Origin: Fragilaria crotonensis
Taxonomy: Eukaryota > Bacillariophyta > Fragilariophyceae > Fragilariales > Fragilariaceae
Assembly: GCA_022925895.1 (NCBI GenBank)
Contig: JAKSYS010000415.1
Coordinates: forward strand, 1-54,550
Reading direction: 5' to 3'
Length of the DNA stretch: 54,550 nt
Shown here: piece after piece, positions 10,901 to 21,528 of the stretch
Position numbering within the stretch: position 1 is the first letter of the stretch
How the letters are laid out: each line of letters begins with the position of its first letter
Position numbers and translations under genes: made by a program
The notes under the pieces: model-generated
Database searches by the model: none
Seen by the model: the letters and a program-made list of their open reading frames with translations, nothing else
Told to the model about the DNA's origin: nothing

Positions 10901-11636
10901 ATTGAATATTGATGATTCCTGTGGACTTACTCTCCCTTCCCAAAACCAGCACAATTACAACCAACATGCAAATTCTGCACACCAACCTTCATCAAGTCTG
11001 CCTTTTCAACATCAAGGCACAACTTATGATGATTTTCCACCACATCAACAGCAAGCCTTCACCAGTTCTTCAATGATGCAACCAAATGCAGCCATAAACA
11101 AGAACAGGCCACCAAATCATTTTCAAAATCAAACAAACAATCTGGCCTCTGAACATCCAAGGAGACAGACTGATGACAATGATTGCAGTATTGCAATGCA
11201 ACAGCCTCAACCTTGTCAAAAGCAACATTGCAACACAAGACCTCATTTCAGACACAATTCTGCAAACAATGCAAATCAAAGGCGTCCTCCAGATAATTTC
11301 AGCTCACCCAATGCTGCAAATATTACATGCTACAATTGTGGACAACTTGGCCACTATGCTAATCGATGCATAACCGTCAACAGATCACAAAACAGCAACC
11401 ACAGAGGACTCCCAAACACAAATCCAAAAAATGATGAAACCGCACCCCACAACCAACGTGCTTATTACATCACTGATTCAATTCCATCTCAATCACATGC
11501 TTTTTACCATCAAGCATACATTGCATCCTGCAATGACCAGGGCAACATCAACTGCCCAAATCCAGTTCCTTCATGGCCTGATATTGACACACCTGAGCAA
11601 ATGGCAATCAACAGAGTATTCCACAATGATTTCTAA
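7947..11636 (+). CDS. Gag-like protein with CCHC zinc knuckle of the TR-GAG element
   Basis: The start at 7947 lies in the good context CACCATGG, downstream of the LTR and leader, and gives 1229 residues. About residues 810-990 form a Copia-type gag core (FNAFMDNLRIICSISPW, HIERMRESFYSIKQGHQEVA, SYLNRIRTLSRDC, ELPTFAELESHLLNIDD), as in the UBN2/retrotransposon gag families. Residues 1128-1141 are a CX2CX4HX4C zinc knuckle (CYNCGQLGHYANRC). The first 800 residues have no recognised domain and are rich in Asn, Thr and Pro. This is far longer than usual Copia Gag proteins. No pol follows, so the element would need enzymes from another element for transposition. Confidence 0.8.
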   Translation: MVNPALTPLPPTEANCPPTHCVKPTKHMAIYVAANGNIAAPFDALKNAALPFKKHPSYYAATNTSSSTSIAESNTYRPKKSPKQAPGHFQRTATALTPEQESAVISRFLETIDQERLQGQDTNNRVNYACELSYEAGSTDMGRSHSLSIENGAINDIAAAELQDIQDNYARNTSASTIIPRQEDLQLASYDRPIKNQRVRFNFNVETIKIKNNNEVAKCDSFKIPATNAEDLHYNKRGIIQTALKRALQCMSSIKIPTNTRGEIVRTVDCIKELAQNVRFNTPCKREARKSDSDDDITSSEARASHNMSTHLQAPRIGGEQAKTIMAIMDKFQVQNCKFSSECLSKSPELLNPPTCATMMQLPMRLEELHRISFPTLPEKVIPFVRHHNKAVIQHDSILILPVTPPVTTSHLTVSTSIATQNDENTPVHSDAINGPVPHDGIGPMSARDPAFENAVNLNFNDDISDNGLDIGNMSCGIRWKQMMTEIFIKTPPDEKSKFPTSNSPPTSPYTDKTPADTTYESADMLTTTIPAQPQTMSAFHHPDTKIYRDSDIKHKKTTQFSVTLPQFLNRKPVAFESCNPFSFLSISENSHKLHPTTDSASDCLLSTTAGITNLIKTMSQNPPEYPYTNKTPETLLHVIPGESSSVCSNHENKEKSITCNSLTPPGHRHNDVNAATEDYCNVIRYELEKQQSLCKHNALAVQTPRSLILPEKNPKTQTSTTTAPSTKNAPPEVNAHHQEMHQPFFDDNEHDNNDDKLPQIPLTSPDGALTSSTRTDFTYPPIEDLTRTLLKYAKIANLQELSFPTDLLSQRRQFNAFMDNLRIICSISPWTRQVFDLWPRQINYSHPCVGIAIFNLIFTNICEPCQTHIIDCSPDARTAILTLRRHCAPLTQDHIERMRESFYSIKQGHQEVATSYLNRIRTLSRDCYHAGITNTDADIIKRAIHGGSNHHFYAASYQRFDADIRRAELHDKELPTFAELESHLLNIDDSCGLTLPSQNQHNYNQHANSAHQPSSSLPFQHQGTTYDDFPPHQQQAFTSSSMMQPNAAINKNRPPNHFQNQTNNLASEHPRRQTDDNDCSIAMQQPQPCQKQHCNTRPHFRHNSANNANQRRPPDNFSSPNAANITCYNCGQLGHYANRCITVNRSQNSNHRGLPNTNPKNDETAPHNQRAYYITDSIPSQSHAFYHQAYIASCNDQGNINCPNPVPSWPDIDTPEQMAINRVFHNDF

Positions 11637-11834
11637 CCATCAGTTCCAACATCTCCATACAGGCCAACAACAAGACACACTACACATCAACTACACTGAA
11701 AACCTTGTGAATCACACTTCACAGACATTCCCGAAAAAAAACCAAAAAACAAATCTTCAGATCAAAAGATTCTGTATGTTTCCAAAGCAAATGCTACAAC
11801 ATCAGCAATCAACAGAGATTTGATTCAAGAGGGG

Positions 11835-12730
11835 TGACAGACTTCCAGTATCGCCCTACATATTTTTACATCTATCCCGATCCCTAACTGTCGCCTGTGT
11901 GCACAGTAAAACATTGCATCCGTGCTCCAGTAACCAGTGCGACACTGCACAACTGGAATCAAATCTCTCATCGTTTGAATTTCATGTTCATCTCATCCCA
12001 TGAGATTGAACACTCATTTTCAAACGAGACTCAACGCCTCGTGTACCGACGACCACACCGCAGCACGAAACGACGTCTCCGAGAAACGAGGAGTGTTCCT
12101 CATTGTTCCAAAGGAACACTCCCCATCTATCAGACCTCTCACCTCGTGTCACTCCTCACTCTTCTCACAATTGTCGAAATAATTCATTTTTAGTGCCACT
12201 TACCTTTTCGTGAATACTGCACATATTTGCACATGATGAATGAATTTGACCATGACGAATTTTTACGCCGGTCGTCAAATTGTCAACCTCACCATACTGT
12301 ACATATATCAGTAGTCAGTACGATGGTACTCACTATTACGACAGCACACAGCACGGCAAGCAGTACAACAGTACTTCTTGCACATCACTTCCTCTGCCCG
12401 GCCATAGTCCGTGCACGTCTGAGTCTATCGTTACCGTACATAACGATAAACTATTAGACAGTGCCCACTATGACCAAAGCGATATTATTACTAGTCAGTC
12501 CCTCGCACATTTATGTAGCGATAGACCGACAGATAGTATACGTATCGTTGTCTGTAGCGGTAGACAGCATTGTATTGCTGTACCGTTTATAGACACACTA
12601 AGCAGTAGTCAGTGTCGTACTAGACACTTACCTACTGGGGGCGTACCCCGTAACGGTTACGTCCTGGTTCTTAACCTGAACCCTATGCCGACATGCGCGT
12701 CGACAGGTTCCGTAAACCCGAACCCTATCA
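11835..12730 (+). repeat. 3' LTR of the TR-GAG element
   Basis: The repeat is 896 bp. It is preceded by AAGAGGGG and followed by the target duplication TAACG. It carries an extra segment of about 15 bases near 11920-11938 (GTGCTCCAGTAACC) that the 5' LTR lacks. Confidence 0.9.
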
Positions 12731-12735
12731 TAACG

Positions 12736-13254
12736 TGCTACAGTAGGAGTTTCCTACTTGCATAGTACTACTCTCTTCATAAACATGCAACAGGACCTGG
12801 ACGAAATCGAACCTTCTTATTCTTTTTTATATATCTTAAGATTCCGTTGCCAACTTGGAAAATGGATCCAAACAAGATCCAAGTTTTCGTCATAATATGC
12901 ACACTACACACCCGATAAAGAGAGAGAATGTGAAACTATATGAACATGTATGATTGATGAGTTTCACAACAGGAATCTTGAGTCTTGACTCGTCCCCAGA
13001 ATGCCGGTGTACGTCTGATGTCATCTTGAACTCTCAGATGAAGTTCGAGTATTGGTAGTTGTAGTTTTCTACGTCCTTCCAAGGTCCATTAGGGAAAAGG
13101 TACGTGTAAGCTACCTGTCACCACGACAACAATGATTCGCACATTCGCACATTCGCACATTCGCGCATTCGCACATTCGAACATTCGCACAACATTTACA
13201 CTTTATTGGGAGACACGATATATATAAACACGTCTATCCAAACCTTCCGCTGCC
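12736..13254 (+). promoter_or_regulatory. Leader and promoter of unit B
   Basis: The unit leader begins with GTGCTACAGTAGGAGTTTCC, passes GAAAATGGATCCAAACAAG and a GAAGTTCGAGTATTGGTAG block, and ends in about six TTCGCACA-type repeats (13136-13193) and a TATA box GATATATATAAAC at 13217-13229. The start codon follows at 13255. This leader is the intact form into which E1 inserted in unit D. Confidence 0.6.
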
Positions 13255-14004
13255 ATGAAGCTCGCTGTTCTCTTCACCTTCCTTGGCGTTACTGTTCAAG
13301 GTCTAGACGACATCACTGTTGAAGATGATGTTTCTATCGTTGAGGGCACCCTTATGTTGGAGGCCACCACCAACAAAGCGACGGTAGGTGTCCATACTGT
13401 CGAAGTCAAGAGATCCGATTCTGCTGCTCGCACAACGGAGAAATCCGGCATTGCGATAGACAGATACCTCAAAAAGCGCAAGAAGACCAAGGCACCGGCC
13501 AAGGCAGCGACCAAGAAACCGACCAAGGCACCGACCAAGGCACCGACCAAGGCACCGACCAAGGCACCGACCGGCACCGACCAAGGCACCAACCTCCGCA
13601 CCGACCTCCGCACCGACCTCCGCACCGACCTCCGCACCGACCTCCGCACCGACCTCCGCACCAACCTCCGCACCAACCTCCGCACCAACCTCCGCACCAA
13701 CCTCCGCACCAACCTCCGCACCAACCTCCGCTCCAACCTCCGCACCGACCAAGGCACCAACCGCCGGACCGACTTCCGCACCGACTTCCGCACCGACTTC
13801 CGCACCGACTTCCGCACCGACTTCCGCACCAACCTCCGCACCAACCTCCGCACCAACCTTCGCACCAACCTCTGCACCGACCAAGGCACCAACCTCCGCA
13901 CCAACCTCCGCACCGACCTCGGCTCCGACCTCAGCACCTACAGCAGCTCCGGCCTAAGGCAGTGTGAAGGCCAAAGCTGCTATTTCAAAGTACAGCACTG
14001 CTGA
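13255..14004 (+). pseudogene. PT-repeat secreted protein, unit B, frameshifted
   Basis: The signal peptide and pro-region match units A and C (MKLAVLF..., [19 protein letters not shown]). After [10 protein letters not shown] a 10-base insertion (GGCACCGACC) changes the frame, so the repeat is read as NLRT/DLRT instead of PTSA. The ORF then overruns the normal stop and ends at 14004. The 12-base repeat has no stop in any frame, so the shifted protein would still be 249 residues long. It is a pseudogene or an assembly error in a repeat. Confidence 0.7.
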
Positions 14005-14049
14005 AAGTATTGGACTCTACCTCACCCTTGATAATTTAGTTATTTTTAA

Positions 14050-14975
14050 TGTACATGTATTATCAACATCTTCCGAGACACGCCGTGTCAATATGAATTC
14101 CGAATAGAAGACACAAACTTTGAGTTGATTGGGGTTTGGGCATTGAACCGTGACGCCACCGTTACCATTGTCATTTCCTGCTTCAATCTCATGTTCTCGT
14201 TTCTTTTGTTGCGGCGACAGTGCGAGGATACATTCCATGACCTGTTGCACGACGGCAAAGTGATTCCGCTGAAAGCGTCGAATGCAAGGTACGGATACAA
14301 TCAGGCATTGATAGGAGAAGAAGTCGAGAACAGTACGATGCTTACGCTGTGTGCTGATCCAGATCGTGTCGAGTGCATGAGGGGTCTGGGAGTTTTGTAC
14401 CTGACAACACAATCTCGATGACTCGGGAGTGGTGGAGGAACAATATACAATACTTAATTCAGTACTCTTGAACCATGATCGTGTTACCGAAGTAAATCAA
14501 GTCGCTGCGAGTCCAGCGGTTGCAGGTTCTTCGTCCGATCGACGGACTACTAGGCTCGCCTCCGCGGACAATTTTGATGTCCAAAGGAGCTGTTCCACAG
14601 TCTGCATCTACGACCTTCTTGAAATGAGTCAGGAATCTCCTTCTTCTTGCCGCCATGATTTTTGCCTTTGTTGTCTAGCATGGAGCCCAGTCCTTTCGAC
14701 AGTATTTTGTCGCCAAGTTTGAATCTTATCGTCATGTCCATGCTTGTGAAAAAGGTTGTTGTCTCCATATTAATACCAATTCCGAATAAAAGACACACAC
14801 TTTGTGGTGATTGAGGTTTAGCACTTGCACCGTGACATTACAAGTACTGGTGTCATCTCCTGCGATATTGCATGACTGTCGCTGTTCCTGCGGCAACAGG
14901 GCGGATGCCGTAATAGACGTCGGTCCACATGCTTTCCCGTCATTTTTGTTGGTACAGTAACCAAGATATTGCGAA
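14050..14975 (-). pseudogene. 2OG-Fe(II) oxygenase fragments, unit B
   Basis: This is the minus-strand counterpart of the unit A fragments: CILALSPQQKKREHE..GGVTVQCPNPNQLKVCVFYSEF at about 14090-14260, and the second fragment (LNHHKVCVFYSELVLIWRQQ) at about 14770-14830. It lies convergent to the PT-repeat gene. The catalytic core is absent. Confidence 0.65.
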
Positions 14976-15457
14976 TGAGCTCATTTCTTCATGTACAGTT
15001 CGTCATGGTGATGTCAATACAGATAGAACGTAGAGAAAAAAAGTTCTTATTCCGAGCCTGAAGCAGGAGCGCATCGAGGGAAACACGGCTCCGGTGGGAG
15101 AGATCGCCCAATGGGAAGCGTGCTGCAAACAGGTAGATTGAAACTTGATGAAGGCCTTCTCCCTGTGGCTTCGAATCTGGTCCCTGACATGGCGGCGGCG
15201 GCGGCGTGCGATTGAGAATTGTGATTGAAGATGAATTTTGAAGAACGGAAAGCGACGCCTCAAAGAAGTATATGCTGACTTACCTCAGGTCAAGGCGTGC
15301 GTTAGCCACGTCATTTTGAGCGCCAGTCTTCTGCTTTTACAAGGCGGCTGTTCATTCGTGCCAGTCTGTATTGTGCTTTCATCGTCGTGTTGTTTTGCGG
15401 AATAATCGCGAACTCTTATTCAATGTTGCTGTGCGATTGGCTTCAAGTGCAACGTAG

Positions 15458-15709
15458 TTGAATCACGCATGCGCATGGTTACATCTGAAACCGAAGACCA
15501 TGCACTTTCCGCAATTGACGATAAGTAAGGATGGCAGCATTATTTGCTGCGATGCTGCATGCCCTTTGGAGGCACTCCCTCTAATTGCCCTCATGACGGG
15601 ACATGTGCACGTTGATGTAAGTGGTATTCATGATACTGAGCAACGAAACGTTTTAATGACATACTTGACGTTAATCGGTACGAATTTACACATGATACAT
15701 GATCCATGA
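15458..15709 (+). pseudogene. Small conserved ORF, unit B, altered frame
   Basis: This is a copy of the 91-codon ORF of unit A. Loss of two bases moves its start to another frame (MNHACAWLHLKPKT), and a duplication at about 15690 (CATGATACATGATC) truncates it after LHMIHDP. It is treated as a relic. Confidence 0.4.
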
Positions 15710-15860
15710 CGCATCTGACGAATCTTCGAACGAAAACATCCGACTCTAGTCTGGAGTGCTTTGGCATACTCACATTCATGGATTCATGCCTAACGTGCTA
15801 CAGTAGGAGTTTCCTACTTGCATAGTACTACTCTCTTCATAAACATGCAACAGGACCTGG

Positions 15861-16574
15861 AAGGTCCGGCCCAAGCACGTTCCAGCCGTTATTTGTGACA
15901 TCGATGAGCGCTGACGCCAGCCGTCCTCCGATTGGCGTGATGCGACAATTTTAGCCATCTTGTTGATCAAACCGAGCCGGCAAGGTCTTTCTTTGTCAGC
16001 AATTTTTTCAGTCTGTCAGCAAATTCTTAAGTGTCAGCAAATTTTGTCAGCAAATTTTAGCTGTCAGCAAATCAGATTGTCGTAAGCAAATTGTGTAAGC
16101 AAATCAGCAAATTTGATTGTCGTAAGCAAATTGTATCAGCAATTCAGCAAAATGCTCCTTAAAGAAAAACGTGAGTCTTGGATTCCCATGTCCACGGCGA
16201 CATAAACAAATGTTCTACTATGAAAGCCAATTCTCTAAACAATTATTTTTGCTGACGAAGCAAATTCGATTCACCCTAAGCAATTTTTTTGCTGAATCAG
16301 CAAATTCGATTCTCCGTAAGCAATATTTTTGCTGATTCAGAAAATTTGCTTTTCAGTCAGCAAATTTGCTTTTCGTAAGCAAATTGTTTAAGCAATTTTA
16401 TTCTGTCAGCAAATTTGTCTTCCTGTAAGCAAATTTTTTTGCAGACGCCAGCTGCACTATAATCACGCCGGCATATCCAGTTTTACACCAGCCAGACATT
16501 GAACGGAACCGATTTCTCCTCCGGCCGGCGCGTTTCTTCTTCATTCACGATTCAGTACCTATGTGCCGGACCTT
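15861..16574. mobile_element. Short non-autonomous DNA transposon (MITE) with a TCAGCAAATT repeat core
   Basis: The 714-bp insertion has terminal inverted repeats AAGGTCCGGC (13 bases with one mismatch: ..GGCCCA / ..GGCACA) and a 5-bp target duplication CCTGG (15856-15860 and 16575-16579). Removing it restores CAGGACCTGGACGAAATCG, as in units B, D, E and F. The middle (about 15985-16440) is AT-rich and built from some 20 imperfect copies of (G)TCAGCAAATTT and (G)TAAGCAAATTTT. No ORF is present. The superfamily is not clear from the termini. Confidence 0.8.
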
Positions 16575-17014
16575 CCTGGACGAAATCGAACCATCTTATT
16601 CTTTTTTATATATATATCTAAAGATTCCGTTGCCAACTTGGAAAATGGATCCAAACAAGATCCAAGTTTTCGTCAGAATACGCACACTACACACCCGGTA
16701 AAGAGAGAGAATGTGAAACTATATATGAACATGGATGATTGATGAGTTTCACAACAGGAATCTTGAGTCTTGAGTCTTGACTCGTCCCCAGAATGCCGGT
16801 GTACGTCTGATGTCATCTTGAACTCTCAGATGAAGTTCGAGTATTGGTAGTCGTAGTTTTCTACGTCCTTCCAAGGTCCATTAGGGAAAAGGTACGTGTA
16901 AGCTACCTGTCACCACGACAACAAGAATTCGCACATTCGCACATTCGCACAACATTTACACTTTATTGGGAGACACGATATATATAAACACGTCTATCCA
17001 AACCTTCCGCTGCC
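16575..17014 (+). promoter_or_regulatory. Leader and promoter of unit C
   Basis: The conserved unit leader resumes after the MITE at CCTGGACGAAATCG. It contains only three TTCGCACA repeats (16927-16951) and the TATA box GATATATATAAAC (16977-16989), with the start codon at 17015. Confidence 0.6.
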
Positions 17015-17806
17015 ATGAAGCTCGCTGTTCTCTTCACCTTCCTTGGCGTTACTGTTCAAGGTCTAGACGACATCACTGTTGAAGATGATGTTTCTATCGT
17101 TGAGGGCACCCTTATGTTGGAGGCCACCACCAACAAAGCGACGGTAGGTGTCCTTACTGTCGAAGTCAAGAGATCCGATTCTGCTGCTCGCACAACGGAG
17201 AAATCCGGCATTGCGATAGACAGATACCTCAAAAAGCGCAAGAAGACCAAGGCACCGGCCAAGGCAGCGACCAAGAAACCGACCAAGGCACCGACCAAGG
17301 CACCGACCAAGGCACCAACCTCCGCACCGAACCTCCGCACCGACCTCCGCACCAACCTCCGCACCGACCTCCGCACCAACCTCCGCACCAACCTCCGCAC
17401 CAACCTCCGCACCGACCTCCGCACCAACCTCCGCACCAACCGCCGCACCAACCGCCGCACCAACCTCCGCACCAACCTCCGCACCAACCTCCGCACCAAC
17501 CTCCGCACCAACCTCCGCACCAACCTCCGCACCAACCTCCGCACCAACCTCCGCACCAACCAAGGCACCAACCTCCGCACCAACCTCCGCACCAACCTCC
17601 GCACCAACCTCCGCACCAACCTCCGCACCAACCTCCGCACCAACCTCCGCACCAACCTCCGCACCGACCTCCGCACCAACCTCCGCACCAACCTCGGCTC
17701 CGACCTCAGCACCTACAGCAGCTCCTGCCTAAGGCAGTGTGAAGGCCAAAGCTGCTATTTCAAAGTACAGCACTGCCGAAAGTATTGGACTCTACCTCAC
17801 CCTTGA
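17015..17806 (+). pseudogene. PT-repeat secreted protein, unit C, frameshifted
   Basis: The signal peptide, pro-region and [16 protein letters not shown] block are intact. One extra A at about 17330 (CACCGAACC) shifts the PTSA tract into an NLRT/NLRTD reading, so the normal stop at about 17730 is missed. The repeat tract is dominated by ACCTCCGCACCA units. There is no Hint domain. The sequence after the repeat (GGCAGTGTGAAGGCC) is the shared 3' UTR. Confidence 0.7.
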
Positions 17807-17839
17807 TAATTTAGTTATTTTTAATGTACATGTATTATC

Positions 17840-18757
17840 AACATCTTCCGAGACACGCTGTGTCAATATGAATTCCGAATAGAAGACACAAACTTTGAGT
17901 TGATTGGGGTTTGGGCATTGAACCGTGACGCCACCATTACCATTGTCATTTCCTGCTTCAATCTCATGTTCTCGTTCCTTTTGTTGCGGCGACAGTGCGA
18001 GGATACATTCCATGACCTGTTGCACGACGGCAAAGTGATTCCGCTGAAAGCGTCGAATGCAAGGTACGGATACAATCAGGCATTGATAGGAGAAGAAGTC
18101 GAGAACAGTACGATGCTTACGCTGTGTGCTGATCCAGATCGTGTCGAGTGCATGAGGGGTCTGGGAGTTTTATACCTGACAACACAATCTCGATGACTCG
18201 GGAGTGGTGGAGGAACAACATACAATACTTAATTCAGTACTCTTGAACCATGATCGTGTTACCGAAGTAAATCAAGTCGCTGCGAGTCCAGCGGTTGCAG
18301 GTTCTTCGTCCGATCGACGGACTACTAGGCTCGTCTCCGCGGACAATTTTGATGTCCAAAGGAGCTGTTCCACAGTCTGCTTATACGACCTTCTTGAAAT
18401 GAGTCAGGAATCTCCTTCTTCTTGCCGCCATGATTTTTGCCTTTGTTGTCTAGCATGGAGCCCAGTCCTTTCGACAGTATTTTGTCGCCAAGTTTGAATC
18501 TTATCGTCATGTCCATGCTTGTGAAAAGGTTGTTGTCTCCATATTAATACCAATTCCGAATAAAAGACACACACTTTGTGGTGATTGAGGTTTAGCACTT
18601 GCACCGTGACATTACAAGTACTGGTGTCATCTCCTGCGATATTGCATGACTGTCGCTGTTCCTGCGGCAACAGGGCGGATGCCGTAATAGACGTCGGTCC
18701 ACATGCTTTCCCGTCATTTTGTTGGTACAGTAACCAAGATATTGCGAATGAGCTCAT
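17840..18757 (-). pseudogene. 2OG-Fe(II) oxygenase fragments, unit C
   Basis: There are two minus-strand fragments. The upstream one (18404-18757, 117 codons open) is the longest of the relics and matches the intact enzyme from about residue 116 (DGKACGPTSITASALLPQEQ, VLNLNHHKVCVFYSELVLIW) to about residue 210. The other lies at about 17863-18025 (CILALSPQQKEREHE..PNQLKVCVFYSEF). No iron-binding residues are left. Confidence 0.7.
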
Positions 18758-18769
18758 TTCTTCATGTAC

Positions 18770-19529
18770 AGTTCGTCATGGTGATGTCAATACAGATAGA
18801 ACGTAGAGAAAAAGTTCTTATTCCGAGCCTGAAGCAGGAGCGCATCGAGGGAAACACGGCTCCGGTGGGAGAGATCGCCCAATGGGAAGCGTGCTGCAAA
18901 CAGGTAGATTGAAACTTGATGAAGGCCTTCTCCCTGTGGCTTCGAATCTGGTCCCTGACATGGCGGCGGCGGCGGCGTGCGATTGAGAATTGTGATTGAA
19001 GATGAATTTTGAAGGACGGAAAGCGACGCCTCAAAGAAGTATATGCTGACTTACCTCAGGTCAAGGCGTGCGTTAGCCACGTCATTTTGAGCGCCAGTCT
19101 TCTGCTTCTTACAAGGTGGCTGTTCATTCGTGCCAGTCTGTATTGTGCTTTCATCGTCGTGTTGTTTTGCGGAATAATCGCGAACTCTTATTCAATGTTG
19201 CTGTGCGATTGGCTTCAAGTGCAACGTAGTTGAATAACTCATGCGCATGGTTACATCTGAAACTGAAGACCATGAACTTTCCGCATTTGACGATCAGTAA
19301 GGATGGCAGCATTATTTGCTGCAATGCTGCATGCCCTTTGGAGGCACTCCTCTAAAAATGCCCTCGTGACGGGACATGTGCACGTTGCTGTAAGTGGTAT
19401 TATGATACTGAGCAACGAAACGTTTTAATGACATACTTGACGTTAATTGGTACGAATTTACACATGATACATGACACATGACACATGACGCATCTGACGA
19501 ATCTTCGAACGAAAACATCCGACTCCATA
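18770..19529. other. Spacer and small-ORF remnant of unit C
   Basis: The stretch carries the spacer module (GGCGGCGGCGGCG run at about 18962). At 19009-19233 it has a 74-codon plus-strand ORF with a hydrophobic stretch (LSASLLLLTRWLFIRASLYCAFIVVLF), which may be chance. The small-ORF homolog at about 19250-19520 has several 1-2 base losses and no long frame. No other gene is seen. Confidence 0.4.
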
Positions 19530-19537
19530 GTCTGGAG

Positions 19538-21528
19538 AAGGATTGGAAAAATAATACTGCAGGACTCGGATTTCAGTATTGAGGGCGTCTGGTAAATACT
19601 CGGTATACCCCGTCGTAAATTTGAACGAACGGATAGTTATGCAATAATATGAAGTCCAAGTGGTTGGTATAAAATATATTTCCCATTTATATCGAGCTTG
19701 GGTAAATGACCGGTATCTTTCATTCCAGTCTGGTAGGTATCGGTACTACTGCAACGTACTGTAGGGAGCATTTCAGTACTGTAACGTCTAACGGAACTGG
19801 CTTTTACTTTTAGATATTTGCTGCTAAAATTAAGAATGTACCGTCATACGTGTTTAAAAATTCATTGCTGAATGTACATATATACGTCGATATGTCTTAA
19901 TATCGACTTTCGAGATACCAACGCCCTTCCTTGGTAAATAATATAACCAAGGGGTACGGGTTACTGGTTGGTATACTCGAAAGCTCCGTGGTAGGTAGAA
20001 CCAGTACAGATATGAATGCAGTTATCGCATACAAGCATAAACATAGTATTTGGACGAATTAATTTACGACAGTCCCTGGACAGACCACAAAACGAGCATA
20101 TATATCATATTCGTTCACTAAGATCGATCATTTCACTCAGGAGAGAGACGTACTGAAATAGATGGGGTTATCGTAGCTCGTTTTTGATGACGAGCTTGTG
20201 TTCAAAAGATGGCGCGACTTAAATTTTCGTGTATTTTTGGCTCGCCTTAATTTTAGTTTCGTAATTTAATGGCTCATTTCTGCAACATGCCAAACAATAG
20301 AAAGCAAGACGGCAGCAATTCTGTGACCCCATCAGGAGTTCTTGGTAGGCCGCCAACGCAATACACGGTTGAAGATGTGGTCAAATTGGTACGTTTTTCA
20401 TATCTAGCAACTATGACAAAGATTGGCATGGTGGATGCCAAAAGCACTTGACCAAAATTCACTTCGTCTGCCTCCGATAGATTTTTTTCTATGGCAATTT
20501 TGTACTAGCTAATTAAATCGCATCGGCCATCCCACAAACTCAGCACAGGTGATTGTCAATGGCATAGCAATAGACCAAGCCATTTGGGGTTGTCGGCTGC
20601 ATGGAATTGTACCATGGACTACAGTTTACTCTCGTGTGAAGGCTAGGAGGGAAAGCGGTACCTACGATGCTCTTCTTAGAGAAGCAGCAGAGAAGAGAGT
20701 TGGTCTTATCATAGATATTACCCACGATGAATACGATGACGACTCCATAAACGTATCACCTGTCACAATGAGTACCAATCTATCCTCCTGCCGCAGCATG
20801 GCAAGCTCATCACTTTTATCAACGTCACAATCGACCAGGAAGAAAACCCGATTGACCCCGAGACAAGCCAGTGCCGCCAAACTTGAAGCCAAACGATTGA
20901 AGACGGACTAGCTATGATGGAAGGTACAAGGAGGCATTTAAGGATGCCACAAACCTTGTCGCAGCTTCCAGGAGTGAAGGCGGCAAGGGCAAACCAGTTC
21001 AGAGCATATGCGACAGACTGAATACAGAGTATAATCTTGGTGTTGATGGGAAGAGATTGGCACGAAGTACCGTGTATCAAGCTGCAAAGGATGGTCTCGC
21101 TGGTACCAGCCCGAAGAAGATGGGACCGGAACCAGCTATTCCTGTCAAGTTCTTGAAGGTTGTGGCGACACATGCCGAAGTATGCCAGGTTGGAGACGGT
21201 GAGGTAAGGGGCCGTGATCTAAACGACTCACCTGTCCAGTTACTATGCTTAACAATATCGAAAATTTATTTATTCCTTTTATCATATCTTCATCATTTTA
21301 CACCGCATAATGAGTCTGAATAGCTAGAAGCATGCTCACCATCACAGCTATGTTATATAACTCTGTAGAAAATGGATAAGAAGTGCGCCGTCCATGTGAA
21401 TCTTTTCTCCAATCCAGAGACTATGTTTATGCCTGTACCAGGCCGTGGGAAAATCTCAGTTCTTGGTGGGGGTATATACCATCGGTATTTGGTATCCGGT
21501 ACCAGTAATAACTATTTTCCAATCCCTG
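19538..21528 (+). mobile_element. hAT-like DNA transposon, internally deleted
   Basis: An insertion of about 2 kb interrupts the unit at CTAGTCTGGAGTGC. The right end in inverse complement reads CAGGGATTGGAAAATA and the left end AAGGATTGGAAAAATA. An 8-bp duplication GTCTGGAG is present at 19530-19537 and again at 21529-21536 (overlapping a second copy at 21536-21543). CAGGG termini with 8-bp duplications are typical of hAT elements. The extra TCTGGAG at the right makes the exact end uncertain. It carries part of a transposase-like gene. Confidence 0.6.
20269..21240 (+). pseudogene. N-terminal part of a transposase-like protein, with one likely intron
   Basis: Exon 1 starts at 20269 and contains GRPPTQYTVEDVVKL. 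A GT-AG intron from about 20391 (gtacgttttt) to 20550 (ctcagcacag) is plausible and continues in frame into VIVNGIAIDQAIWGCRLHG. After LKTD the frame is lost near 20908 and continues as YKEAFKDATNLVAASRSEG, VQSICDRLNTEYNLG and KFLKVVATHAEVCQVGDGE. This looks like the DNA-binding front of a transposase. No catalytic domain follows, so the element is defective. I cannot name the family from the protein. Confidence 0.45.

Larger units (their letters stand above)
6801..12730 (+). mobile_element. Non-autonomous LTR retrotransposon with Gag only (TR-GAG type)
   Basis: The element is 5930 bp. Its LTRs begin TGACAGACTT and end CCCTATCA, and it is flanked by a perfect 5-bp target duplication TAACG (6796-6800 and 12731-12735). 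Joining the flanks restores the sequence found uninterrupted in other units (GCCTAACGTGCTACAG). A polypurine tract AAGAGGGG directly precedes the 3' LTR. The internal region encodes a single long Gag-like protein and no protease, integrase or reverse transcriptase. By comparing the two LTRs by eye I count about eight substitutions or 1-base differences plus one insertion of about 15 bases, so the insertion is young. Confidence 0.9.
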
